DNA of 64,000 bases. It comes from Pyxidicoccus xibeiensis (lineage in GTDB: Bacteria > Myxococcota > Myxococcia > Myxococcales > Myxococcaceae). The translations under genes were made by a program, and so were the position numbers. The notes beneath the pieces were generated by a model. It ran no database searches. It worked only from the letters and a program-made list of their open reading frames with translations, and was not told the origin of the DNA. Positions 56,425 to 64,000 of the stretch are shown here, piece by piece (the stretch's first letter is position 1; every line of letters starts with the position of its first letter). Location of the stretch: positions 248,001 through 312,000 of the forward strand of contig NZ_JAJVKV010000007.1 of the NCBI RefSeq assembly GCF_024198175.1, given 5' to 3'.

Positions 56425-57384
56425 TCAAGCGTCCCAATTGCGACGAAGCGTCCGCGCGGCCTCGTCGAAGGCGCGGGCAATGATGGGTTCTTCCGGGCGG
56501 AAAGCCTCAATGTGCGCTGCATCTTCCGGACGCCCGATGTGCTGGAGCAGCACCGCGGCCCGGAGGGAACAACTGGGGTCTCTTGAGGCCACGAGGCCCA
56601 GGGCCACGGCGCGCAGCATCGTACGGGATTCTTCTGGAAGCGCGGCCAGGAGTTGCTCCCGGTGCGAGAGCAGCACGGATAGCAGGCACACTTCGTATCT
56701 CGCTTCCGTCTGTTGGTGGAGGACGGAAGCCGCCACGGAGATGAAGACCGGGAAGACGGAACGCAGCGAATCCGGCACCTCTTCGTCGAGCACCGAGAGG
56801 ACCCACGTCTTCTGTTCCAAGGGGACGTCAAGGTCGCCAGCCCACACACGGAGCTCCTCTGGCGATTTTTCCAGGAGGATTCGCAGGCCTTGCAGTGCGC
56901 TTGCATCCGAGGGAGCGAGGGCCCGCAGTGCACGCATGACGGGGGGCAGCAGCTCGGGATGCCGCTGCCTCCAGAGCGCGTACACCAATGAGTACACCTC
57001 CGACACGGGCGGAGCGCCGGAGGCCAGCCGTTCGAGCCGCTTGACCAGGCTCGCCCGTGCACCTGCATCCTTGATTTGTCCCAGGGCCTGGGTGATGGCC
57101 TCCGCCACGGAGGCACCGTCGTAGTCTCCTCGCGCCTCTTCGATGGCGAGTTGCTGCGTCAAGAGCCGGGTACTGGCAGCTCCTCCCAGGACCCCCAACC
57201 CGAAGGCAGCGGCACGACGCTCGTGGGCATCTGGCTTCTCCAACATGGCAGCAAGACTGGCCCTCACCTGACGGAAACCCTGGCCAAGTTGGGACAGCAG
57301 CGTGCGCGCCTGTGCCTCGTCGCCCTGACGGAAGGCCTCGACAAATTCCTCGCGCACTCGCGCTACATCCGAAGTAGCTGGCAT
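56425..57384 (-). CDS. HEAT-like repeat protein, candidate immunity partner of the adjacent lipoprotein
   Basis: The 319-residue protein is helical with HEAT/Armadillo-like units (AAAFGLGVLGGAASTRLLTQQL; AEAITQALGQIKDAGARASLVKRLERL; LRSVFPVFISVAASVLHQQTEA), without signal or membrane segments. It begins 23 bases after the stop of the lipoprotein-toxin-like gene on the same strand, so it is co-transcribed with it. That position is where the cognate immunity protein of a SitA-like toxin would be. Immunity proteins with helical repeats exist, but I do not recognise this one. The start is ATG 57384; an open frame upstream to 57486 overlaps the preceding gene. Confidence 0.66.
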   Translation of the reverse strand: MPATSDVARVREEFVEAFRQGDEAQARTLLSQLGQGFRQVRASLAAMLEKPDAHERRAAAFGLGVLGGAASTRLLTQQLAIEEARGDYDGASVAEAITQALGQIKDAGARASLVKRLERLASGAPPVSEVYSLVYALWRQRHPELLPPVMRALRALAPSDASALQGLRILLEKSPEELRVWAGDLDVPLEQKTWVLSVLDEEVPDSLRSVFPVFISVAASVLHQQTEARYEVCLLSVLLSHREQLLAALPEESRTMLRAVALGLVASRDPSCSLRAAVLLQHIGRPEDAAHIEAFRPEEPIIARAFDEAARTLRRNWDA

Positions 57385-57407
57385 GTCGCGTCCTGGCCTG
57401 ACTCGCT

Positions 57408-58766
57408 TCAAGGAAAGCTCACGCCGGGAGGAACATATCGTCTGACCAACGTCCCTTCGAGCAGGTACAGCTCCTGAATAGCCCACGGGTCCGCCCGGAC
57501 CATGGCGTCGAAAGCCTCCACCTCACGCCGGAGGTCTCGCGCGTTGGAGACGTAGTTGGTGTTGTGGCGGATACCATCGGGTCTCAACGAAGATGCGTCC
57601 GGCTTGCGGAATCCGGCACCTCCCCCGGCATTCGGGTCCTTGACCTTGGCGCCATGAGCATCGACCTGCGGCTGATTCTTGCGCAGGTCGCGGTTCCCCG
57701 CGGCCTCACGGCGGGCCAGCTCAGTTTCGATGGTCTCGTTGTGAGGAGGATTCTTCCGGGTGTGGGCTCCGCCATATTGAGTGGAAACCGCCGTGCCGCT
57801 GCCCGCGCCCTGCGAGGACGAGGCCAGGGCTCCCAGTGAGGCGCCCGTCACCACCAGGGTGCCGTTCACGACCACCTGGACTGATGCGCCCACGTTCACG
57901 GCCAGGCCTTCAGCCACCACATATCGGGGTGCCGCCAGCAGCGAGCCCGCCCCTCCCCCGGGAACCATGGGCAGGGCCTTGGCAACACCGAAGCTGGCGA
58001 CCATGACCAGCACCCGGAGCGCGGTACCGCCCAGTGACCTGCCGAAGTGCTCGGCTGCGGCCTCGAGTTCCTGCGATGACCGCGCAGCCTCCGCTTCCCT
58101 GTAGAGCCGCAGGCAGGCCCGTCCGAGATGCAGCAACTCCGTCACGCCCACCGCCAGGGCCAGCCCTACCGTCACGCTGGCGGCGAAAGCCTTGGAGAAC
58201 AGCGGCTCAGGAAACGCCCAGGCGGCCAGGTACACCACGATGGCCAGGGTGACACTGGCGAGGAACGCCGGTGAGCTGAACAGCGCCTCGGCCGCATCCC
58301 GGAAACCGGGCTCCATGTACCGGGGCGACAGTCGCAGGGCGAGGAAGAGAGGGCTGTCCTCCAAGGAGGAAGGCAGCGGCAGCCGGGGTGCCCCGAAGCG
58401 AGCCAGGAACTCCTGGCGAAGTTGCAGCTCCCAGTCCGTGGGGCCGGAGCCCGCCGTTGCAACGAGCCTCGAAGAGGCCAGCATGCGCCGCAAGCGGGCG
58501 CTCTCCGCTGGTGGAAAGTCGCGGTGGAAGGCGAGCAGCACCGCACGCGCGGCCTCCACGTCCAACACGGCTGGCGCAGCGGTGGGCGGCACCGCTGGGA
58601 AGGAGAGCCGCAGCCGTCCGTCAGGCAGCGAGCGCACGGCAACAGGCCGTGGCTCCGTCGCCGCACGGCCCGCTTCGGGCACCGAGGCACATGCGACCGC
58701 CAGACAGAGCCACGAGGCGATGGCGATGCGAGACCACGAGGCGGAGGTCCTCATGCGGCGAAGCAT
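57408..58766 (-). CDS. Candidate SitA-like polymorphic lipoprotein toxin (membrane helices plus variable C-terminus)
   Basis: The 452-residue protein has a lipoprotein signal (LAVAC, Cys26), then a soluble part, then hydrophobic segments near residues 165-212 (SVTLAIVVYLAAWAF, then ASVTVGLALAVGVTELL) and near 247-265. The last 120 residues form a polar domain (HTRKNPPHNETIETEL, RKPDASSLRPDGIRHN, then DAMVRADPWAIQELYLLEG). The N-terminal order matches large myxobacterial SitA-family toxins, where the end domain varies. A repeat-protein gene follows closely and could be immunity. The activity of the end domain is unknown, and no nuclease motif is certain. Confidence 0.67.
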   Translation of the reverse strand: MLRRMRTSASWSRIAIASWLCLAVACASVPEAGRAATEPRPVAVRSLPDGRLRLSFPAVPPTAAPAVLDVEAARAVLLAFHRDFPPAESARLRRMLASSRLVATAGSGPTDWELQLRQEFLARFGAPRLPLPSSLEDSPLFLALRLSPRYMEPGFRDAAEALFSSPAFLASVTLAIVVYLAAWAFPEPLFSKAFAASVTVGLALAVGVTELLHLGRACLRLYREAEAARSSQELEAAAEHFGRSLGGTALRVLVMVASFGVAKALPMVPGGGAGSLLAAPRYVVAEGLAVNVGASVQVVVNGTLVVTGASLGALASSSQGAGSGTAVSTQYGGAHTRKNPPHNETIETELARREAAGNRDLRKNQPQVDAHGAKVKDPNAGGGAGFRKPDASSLRPDGIRHNTNYVSNARDLRREVEAFDAMVRADPWAIQELYLLEGTLVRRYVPPGVSFP

Positions 58767-58793
58767 GCATGAGGCCCGCCCGCCCTACCAATC

Positions 58794-59186
58794 TCAGCCG
58801 ACGGTGACCTTGCGCACGCCCCGCGCCTCCAGGAGCGCCGGCAGCCGGTCCCGCTGGTCGCCCTGGAGCACGAGCGCATCGCCCTCCACCACGCCCCCGC
58901 AGCCCAGCGAGTTCTTCAGCGCCTTGAGCCACACCTCGCGTTGGGGCACGGGCAGCTCCAGGTGCTCCACCACCGTCACTTCCTTGCCACCCCGCCCCTT
59001 GCGCTCCATCCGCACCACCGCGCGCGCCGGGCCCTTCGGCTCGGGCTTCTTCGCGGAGGGCGGGGCCACCGGCGCGGGCGCGGCCTGGGGCAGCGCCTCG
59101 CGCTTCGGGGCCAGCGCGGCGAAGGGGTTGTTGAACGGCGCCGCCACAGCGGCCGGCGCCTCGTCCTTCTTGTCACGCTTGCCCAT
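58794..59186 (-). CDS. SUI1/YciH-family translation initiation factor-like protein
   Basis: The 130-residue protein has an Ala/Pro-rich, disordered N-terminus of about 50 residues and a C-terminal SUI1 domain: ARAVVRMERKGRGGKEVTVVEHLELP near 54-79, LKNSLGCGGVVEGDALVLQGDQRDRLPALLEARG near 90-123. This is the bacterial YciH homologue of eIF1, which in E. coli discriminates against aberrant initiation complexes. The extended N-terminus is unlike the roughly 108-residue E. coli protein. It ends 27 bases before the toxin-like gene, which reads the same way, and follows the VKOR-DsbA gene at 20 bases, so it may be in that transcript. Confidence 0.88.
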   Translation of the reverse strand: MGKRDKKDEAPAAVAAPFNNPFAALAPKREALPQAAPAPVAPPSAKKPEPKGPARAVVRMERKGRGGKEVTVVEHLELPVPQREVWLKALKNSLGCGGVVEGDALVLQGDQRDRLPALLEARGVRKVTVG

Positions 59187-59206
59187 GGCTTTGGGGGTGC
59201 GTCCCG

Positions 59207-60613
59207 TCAGTGGTTGTGACCCGCGTGGTCGTCATGCCCCCCGGCCGGCATCGGCCGCGGCGGAGGCAGCATGTCGAAGGCAGGGGCGCTCGGGTTGCCC
59301 TCCGCCATCACCAGCGCGAGCAGCAGCGGCGCGGACGGCAGCGCCGTGCGCCCGTTCACCACCACCAGCGGCGTGCCACTGATGTGGTGCCGCATGGCGT
59401 AGCTGGAGTCCTCCTGGAGCTTCGCCGCCGTCTGCGGGCTCGACATGCACGCATCCAGCTGCATGCGCGACACCGAGCCGGACGACGCAATCTCCAGCAC
59501 CCGCTCCGTGTCGAGGATGGCCTGCGCCGCGAAGAGCTTCTCGCGCAGCGTCCAGTAGTCCTTCGCCCCTTCCAGGCAGATCTGCGCCCGGGCCGCGGTG
59601 CACCGCACCGTGGGCGCGTCCAGGCCGCCCCGCCGCGGAATCGCCGGGTTGCACGCGCCATCCAGCGGGAACTGCCGCGCCTCCAGCGACATCTTCCCCT
59701 CCGGCACGCGCTTCTTCAGGATGGCCAGCTCCTCCACCAATGACTTGCAGTGCGGGCACTTGCTGTCCGTCCACTCGACAATCTTCACCGGCGCGTCCAC
59801 CGGCCCGTACAGGTGCCGCGCGGGCGCCACGGCCGGCAGCGGCGTGCCCTTGCGGTACTGCGCCAGGCCGTCCGCGATGAACTGCTTCTGCTCGGGGTTG
59901 AGCCCCTGGAGGTACGCCTCCAGCGACGCGGGCGGCGGCGGCACCGGCTGGCCCGCCACGGGCGCCGCCGTCGCCAGCGAGCCACCGGGGCTCGCCGTCG
60001 CCTTGGGCGTGGCATTGCCGGGCAGCAGCATCGCGACGAACGCCGCGGCGGTGAAGCCCACCGTCCACTTCAGCGTGGAGCCCCACTCGCCGGCCGCGGG
60101 CGCCACCGGGCCGGGCAGCCCGCGCCAGGCCACGCCCGCGAAGGCCAGCACCAGCGCATACGTGCCCAGACACGTGGGGCACAGCGCCCCTGCGTCCGCG
60201 CTCGCGATGCCGAACACGGCCACCGACACCACGCCAGCCACGGCCACCAGCCGCAGCCCGTTGGCCGCCGGCCGCACCGAGCGGCCCGAGCGCGCCCACG
60301 CCAGGTACAGCGCGGACAGCCCCGCGGCCACCAGGCCCCACACGAGGCCCAGGCCGGCCACCGGGATGCCGAGCAGCTCATGGATGCGGCTGGCGAACGG
60401 CGAGTTCCACACCGTCTCGCAGTTCACCGTGTCGGACACGCCGCACACGGTGGCGCCGCCCCCTCGCAGGGTGAGCAGCTGCATCCACTGGAAGATGGCG
60501 AGCCCGCTCTCGGCGAGGCCCAGCACCAGCAGCGCCATGGCGCCGCGCGTGGGCACGGAGGTGGCGGGGGAGGCCTTGGCGGGGGGCGCCTTGGAGGAGG
60601 ACTTCTGACTCAT
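59207..60613 (-). CDS. VKOR-DsbA fusion: vitamin K epoxide reductase-type membrane domain with thioredoxin-fold C-terminus
   Basis: The 468-residue protein has a VKOR domain of about five helices (about 25-215) with the shuttle Cys pair near 57-65 (CGVSDTVNC) and the active-site pair CPTC (Cys145/Cys148). After a Pro/Gly linker, a DsbA/thioredoxin domain has CPHC (Cys286/Cys289), ISGTP and a His-rich tail (HDDHAGHNH). In one chain it can form disulfides in periplasmic proteins and regenerate with quinones, as DsbA/DsbB do. Fusions of this kind occur in several phyla. Its stop is 20 bases from the SUI1 gene, and its start overlaps a cupin gene (ATGA). Confidence 0.92.
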   Translation of the reverse strand: MSQKSSSKAPPAKASPATSVPTRGAMALLVLGLAESGLAIFQWMQLLTLRGGGATVCGVSDTVNCETVWNSPFASRIHELLGIPVAGLGLVWGLVAAGLSALYLAWARSGRSVRPAANGLRLVAVAGVVSVAVFGIASADAGALCPTCLGTYALVLAFAGVAWRGLPGPVAPAAGEWGSTLKWTVGFTAAAFVAMLLPGNATPKATASPGGSLATAAPVAGQPVPPPPASLEAYLQGLNPEQKQFIADGLAQYRKGTPLPAVAPARHLYGPVDAPVKIVEWTDSKCPHCKSLVEELAILKKRVPEGKMSLEARQFPLDGACNPAIPRRGGLDAPTVRCTAARAQICLEGAKDYWTLREKLFAAQAILDTERVLEIASSGSVSRMQLDACMSSPQTAAKLQEDSSYAMRHHISGTPLVVVNGRTALPSAPLLLALVMAEGNPSAPAFDMLPPPRPMPAGGHDDHAGHNH

Positions 60614-60936
60614 GCGTGCTCCGGGGGCGGGGTCATCAGGACGAGGAGGCGGGCGGGTTCCGGGCCGTCGTTGGCGACGCCGTGCTCGGACCCCGAGGGG
60701 GCGAAGATGGAGGCACCAGGGCCGTGCACCTCCTCCTCGGAGCCGACACGGAAGCGGCAGCGCCCTTCCAGTACGACGTATACCTTGTCGGACGTGGCAT
60801 GGCGGTGCGGCTTCTGGGCCTGCCCGGGCTGGAGGCAGTACACGTCGAGGAAGAAGCGCCCGGACTGGAACACGTTGTGCTTCTGGAGCTTCTCCGCGGA
60901 GAACCCCTGGAAGTCGGACAGGTGCTTCACATCCAT
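60610..60936 (-). CDS. Small cupin-domain protein
   Basis: The 108-residue protein is a single cupin barrel with the first motif PHRHATSDKVYVVLEGRC (about 43-60; His pair and Glu are metal ligands) and the second motif SGSEHGVANDG near 82-92. The two motifs supply three His and one Glu, enough for a metal site. It is small and soluble. Its stop overlaps the start of the VKOR-DsbA gene by four bases, which suggests a shared function, perhaps protection or sensing of an oxidant, but no substrate is known. It is divergent from ygfZ, with 38 bases between. Confidence 0.88.
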   Translation of the reverse strand: MDVKHLSDFQGFSAEKLQKHNVFQSGRFFLDVYCLQPGQAQKPHRHATSDKVYVVLEGRCRFRVGSEEEVHGPGASIFAPSGSEHGVANDGPEPARLLVLMTPPPEHA

Positions 60937-60974
60937 CGTGGCATTCGCTCCTTCGCCTCTATATAGCGACGGAC

Positions 60975-62045
60975 ATGGAACCGCTGTCTCTGCATTTTCT
61001 TCACGAGGGGACGGGCGCCCGCTTCATTTTCGTGGGCGGCCGGGAGGCCGTGGCCACGTATGGGGATGGGGAGGCAGAGTACCGGGCGGCACGTGAGGCC
61101 GTCGCCCTCCACGACGCCTCCTACCGCGAAATCCTCCGGATAACGGGGGAGGACCGGGCCTCCTTCCTGCACGGCATGGTGACGCAGGAGGTGAAGAACC
61201 TGCCCGTGGGCTCGGCGGCCTACGCCGCCCTGGTCACCGTGAAGGGGGCCATGGTGGCGGACGCCCGCATCCTCAAGCGGGAGGCGGACCTCCTGCTGGA
61301 CTTGGAGCCCGGCACTGGCGCCAAGGTGCGGGAGTTCCTGGAGAAATACCTCATCTCCGAGGACGCGGAGCTGCACGAGGCCACGGGGGAGTACGCCCTG
61401 CTCCGGCTGCTCGGCCCCCAAACGGCCGGTGTACTGGCTGGCGCCCTGGGTGGCCCCCAGCCGCTCCTGGAGCACCACGCCGCCCGGCAGGGCGTGCTCG
61501 CCGGCCAGGAGGTCTGGCTCGTCGGGAACACCGCGGTGGAGCCCCATGGCGTGGATGTGTGGGTGCCGCGCGCGGGTCTGGAGCCGGTGTGGCGGGCCCT
61601 GGTGGAGGCCGGCGCCGCGCATGGGATGAAGCCCCTGGGCTTCGAGGCGCTGGAGCTCTTGCGCGTGGAGGCGGGGGTGCCCCGGTACGGGCAGGACATG
61701 GTGGACACCACCATCCCCCTGGAGGCGAACCTGGCGGGCGCCATCTCCTACAACAAGGGCTGCTACATCGGGCAGGAGGTCATCGCCCGGGCCACCTTCC
61801 GCGGGCACATGAACCGCAAGCTGACGGGCCTCCTGCTGGGCGACGTGGACGCGGCGCCGGGCACCGAGCTGCGGCGCGGGGAGAAGAAGGTGGGCTGGCT
61901 CACCAGCGTGGTGCGCTCGCCGGTGAAGGGGCAGCGCGTGGCGCTGGGGTATGTCCACCGTGACTCGCTGGAGCCGGGCACCGAGCTGACGCTGGCGGAG
62001 GGCCCGGCCACGGCGAAGGTCGCCCCCCTGCCCTTCACCGCCTGA
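60975..62045 (+). CDS. ygfZ: YgfZ/GcvT-family folate-binding iron-sulfur cluster protein
   Basis: The 356-residue protein has the GcvT-like fold: YREILRITGEDRASFLHGMVTQEVKNL near residues 51-76, a middle EPGTGAKVREFLEKYLISEDAELHEATG, then LLRVEAGVPRYGQDM and the YgfZ signature NKGCYIGQEVIARATFRGH (Cys263) near 260-278, and a C-terminal beta barrel. It acts with folate in the assembly or repair of some Fe-S enzymes. ATG 60975 begins the compact protein. The frame is open upstream to 60612, but that part overlaps the cupin gene. It is divergent from the cupin/VKOR-DsbA operon. Confidence 0.93.
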   Translation: MEPLSLHFLHEGTGARFIFVGGREAVATYGDGEAEYRAAREAVALHDASYREILRITGEDRASFLHGMVTQEVKNLPVGSAAYAALVTVKGAMVADARILKREADLLLDLEPGTGAKVREFLEKYLISEDAELHEATGEYALLRLLGPQTAGVLAGALGGPQPLLEHHAARQGVLAGQEVWLVGNTAVEPHGVDVWVPRAGLEPVWRALVEAGAAHGMKPLGFEALELLRVEAGVPRYGQDMVDTTIPLEANLAGAISYNKGCYIGQEVIARATFRGHMNRKLTGLLLGDVDAAPGTELRRGEKKVGWLTSVVRSPVKGQRVALGYVHRDSLEPGTELTLAEGPATAKVAPLPFTA

Positions 62046-62117
62046 GACGGGGCCGCCATACTGGGCGGCCATGGCTCCTGACTCTTCGCGCGCCACGCCC
62101 CGCCGAAGCTGCCGGAG

Positions 62118-62576
62118 ATGTTCCAGACGCTGGCGATGGACCCGGCCCGCGACGGGCAGCCCACGCCGGGCAACTGGGAGCTGAGCTTGGAGCGCAGCGG
62201 CGGCGACCATGCCTTCACGCAGCGCTTCACGCCGGACAAAGTGGCAACGGGCGCTCGTGACGGAGACGCCACGGAGCAGGCGCCACAGGAGCTGGCGAAG
62301 GGGATGATGCGGGCCCTCCTGGTGAAGAACCACATCACCGTCCGCGTGCACGGGCCGAGCATCGGCGAGACGAACGGCACGGTGAACGAGCAGAAAACCA
62401 CCGTGGAGTGGAAACTGCCGCTGGCGGAGCTGGTGGACGGGCCCGCCGAGGGCCGCGAGCTGCGCGCGGTGGTGCACGGCGCCGAGCCGCTGTGGCTGTG
62501 GCTGGTGGTGCTGGGCGTGCCCCTTGTGGTGCTCGGGCTGGCCATCGCCGCCGCGCGGAGGCGCCGGGCCGCATAG
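62118..62576 (+). pseudogene. Probable 5'-truncated membrane-anchored protein, remnant of a longer gene
   Basis: The 152-residue frame begins at ATG 62118 with a soluble beta-rich region (FQTLAMDPARDGQPTPGNWELSL), contains no signal peptide, and ends with one hydrophobic helix (LWLWLVVLGVPLVVLGLAIAAA) and a basic tail. That order fits the C-terminal half of a secreted or lipoprotein-type domain with a C-terminal anchor. In the same frame, upstream sequence (KLPE before the ATG) continues the domain, then a stop at 62076 is reached. No second N-terminal signal is found in other frames. It may be a decayed gene or a short version. Its role is unknown. Confidence 0.45.
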
Positions 62577-62694
62577 GACGCAGTCGTGCGGGCCTGACAT
62601 GGCTGTCATGAAAGGCCGGGCGTTCCCGTCGAGCAGGCATTGATTTTCCAAGGCTCCCCCCGGTGGAACGGGCCTTGCTGCTCGGGGCACGCCC

Positions 62695-64000
62695 ATGAAG
62701 CCCTCTTCGCTGACCTGGCTGTCCTTCATCTGCGGCGCGACGGTGATGGCCTCGGAGATGGCCGCGTCCCGGCTGGTGGCGCCCTACTTCGGGAGCAGCA
62801 CCCCGGTGTGGGCGGCGCTCATCTCCCTGGTGCTGGGAGGCCTCGCGCTGGGGGCGCACCTGGGAGGCCGCGCCGCGGACCGGTGGCAGCGGATGGAGCC
62901 GCTGCGGATGGCGCTCTGTGTCGCCGCGCTGCTGCTGGCGGCGCTGCCCTTCCTCGCGCGCGGGCTGCTGCCCGGAGCCACGGCGGCGGCGCTGGGCGGA
63001 CGGCCGCTGGAGGGGCTGGGCCGTGTCGTGCTGGTGGTGCTGGCGGCGCTGCCTCCGTTGCTGGTGCTGGGGGCGGTGGGGCCGTACGTGCTGCGGGTGG
63101 GGCTGGGCGGCGTGGAGTCGGCGGGCGCGTACGCGGGGCGGCTGTCCTCGGCGTCCACGGTGGGCAGCATCGCCGGGACGCTGCTGGCGGCCTTCGCCGT
63201 GCTGCCCCTGCTGGGCACCGCGCGCGCCATGGCCCTCTTCGCGGGAGTGCTGGGCGTCACGGCCGCGGCGGGCCTGGGGTGGCGCTGGCAGGTGGTGGCG
63301 GTGGGGGCCCCGGTGCTGGCGATGGTGCTGGGGCCGTATGCGCTTCCCCGTCATCCGCAGGCGGTGGAGGTGGCGGAGTCGCCCTATTCCTTCGTCCAGG
63401 CGCTGGTGGCGCCGGATGGCACGCGGCAGCTCGTCTTCGACGAGGGCTATGCCGTGCAGAGCCTCTGGAGGCCAGGGCTGCCGGTGCGCGGCGAGGTCTT
63501 CGCCCACTACCTGCTGGCGCCCGCCATGGCACAGCGGGAGCCTCGCGCGCCCCGGGTGCTGCTGCTGGGCCTGGGCGCGGGCACGAGCGCGCGCGGGCTG
63601 CGCGAGACGTACCCCGGCGTGGAGGTGGTGGGCGTGGAGCTGGACCCGGAGGTGGTGCGGCTGGGGCGCGCGCACCTCGGCCTGCCGCCGGAGGTGGAGG
63701 TGCACATCGGAGACGCGCGAGCGTTCCTCGCGAAGGACTCGCGCCGCTACGACGCCATCATCGTGGATGCGTTCCGCTTCCCCTATGTGCCCTTCCACCT
63801 GACGACGCACGAGTTCGTCGCGGCGGTGGCCGCGCACCTCGAGCCCGGCGGCGTGGCGTGCTTCAACGTGGGGCGCTACCGGAGCGAGCGCGCGGTGGTG
63901 GACGCGGTGGGCGCCACGCTGGCCTCGGTGTTCCCCGAGGTGCTGGCGGCGGACGCGCACAACCCCAGCAACACGTTGCTCTACGCCGGTGCTCCCGGAC
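62695..64000 (+). CDS. Spermidine-synthase-like membrane protein, 3' end outside window
   Basis: The frame is open from ATG 62695 to the end of the window (435 codons), so it is incomplete. It has a membrane part of about seven hydrophobic segments (residues 7-225) starting SFICGATVMASEMAASRLVAPYFG, then a methyltransferase/spermidine-synthase-like domain with LLGLGAGTSARGL (near 289-301), VELDPEVVRLGRAHLGL and IIVDAF. It is the fused type often labelled spermidine synthase or fused MFS/spermidine synthase; polyamine synthesis is not proven for it. The C-terminus is missing, but the recognisable domain is nearly full length. Confidence 0.9.
   Translation, partial: MKPSSLTWLSFICGATVMASEMAASRLVAPYFGSSTPVWAALISLVLGGLALGAHLGGRAADRWQRMEPLRMALCVAALLLAALPFLARGLLPGATAAALGGRPLEGLGRVVLVVLAALPPLLVLGAVGPYVLRVGLGGVESAGAYAGRLSSASTVGSIAGTLLAAFAVLPLLGTARAMALFAGVLGVTAAAGLGWRWQVVAVGAPVLAMVLGPYALPRHPQAVEVAESPYSFVQALVAPDGTRQLVFDEGYAVQSLWRPGLPVRGEVFAHYLLAPAMAQREPRAPRVLLLGLGAGTSARGLRETYPGVEVVGVELDPEVVRLGRAHLGLPPEVEVHIGDARAFLAKDSRRYDAIIVDAFRFPYVPFHLTTHEFVAAVAAHLEPGGVACFNVGRYRSERAVVDAVGATLASVFPEVLAADAHNPSNTLLYAGAPG

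Overview
The window is a GC-rich (roughly 70 % by eye), gene-dense chromosomal segment of a myxobacterium, most likely the Myxococcus/Pyxidicoccus/Corallococcus group. The reasons are the third-position G/C codon bias, two Hanks-type Ser/Thr kinases, two hybrid histidine kinases, many small lipoproteins, a histone-H1-like Lys/Ala protein, and two lipoprotein-toxin/immunity-like pairs that resemble the SitA/SitI kin-discrimination toxins of Myxococcus. I saw no rRNA, tRNA, CRISPR array, insertion sequence or phage module.

Layout. 1-5.1 kb: the 3' end of an HD-GYP gene, then a minus-strand run of pyruvate kinase, a SprT-like metallopeptidase, an RqcH/NFACT protein and an H1-like protein with its own promoter and terminator. 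5.1-18.8 kb: a GH1 glycosidase, an M43-type lipoprotein protease, DusB, an M50 protease, a fatty-acid desaturase, an ECF sigma/anti-sigma pair, a ClC chloride transporter and a 1183-residue helical-repeat protein. 18.8-24.4 kb: a surface-sugar neighbourhood with UDP-sugar dehydrogenase, a glycosyltransferase, a YihY membrane protein, a GNAT and a UDP-xylose-synthase-like SDR whose catalytic Tyr and Lys are both replaced. 24.5-29.5 kb: a serine hydrolase, then a permease/binding protein/permease sugar ABC operon without an ATPase, facing a peroxiredoxin gene interrupted by an in-frame UGA exactly where the peroxidatic Cys should be.

29.5-40.8 kb: an SsnA-like amidohydrolase with lost metal ligands, a four-helix membrane protein, a TPR kinase, an esterase lipoprotein, a ChbG/HpnK deacetylase, a hybrid histidine kinase, QueF, a second Ser/Thr kinase and a PLD-family synthase. 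40.9-42.6 kb: toxin/immunity-like pair 1. 42.7-56.3 kb: Ppx/GppA, a zinc alcohol dehydrogenase, a QueA-like/SDR operon divergent from an XRE-cupin regulator, a 2OG oxygenase, a TPR protein, a MocR regulator, a second hybrid kinase, a DUF2270-like membrane protein and an NAD-isocitrate/isopropylmalate-type dehydrogenase. 56.4-58.8 kb: toxin/immunity-like pair 2. 58.8-64 kb: SUI1/YciH, a VKOR-DsbA fusion, a cupin, YgfZ, a probably truncated lipoprotein gene and a spermidine-synthase-like membrane protein running off the end.

The most notable reading is the candidate selenocysteine peroxiredoxin. The frame is intact on both sides of the UGA, the UGA sits in a TGG-U-T active-site context, and a bSECIS-like hairpin with a GGGACA apical loop starts a few bases downstream. 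Next are the two SitA/SitI-like cassettes, and the complementary decay of the two hybrid kinases: one has a sound kinase and a dead receiver, the other a sound receiver and an eroded kinase core.
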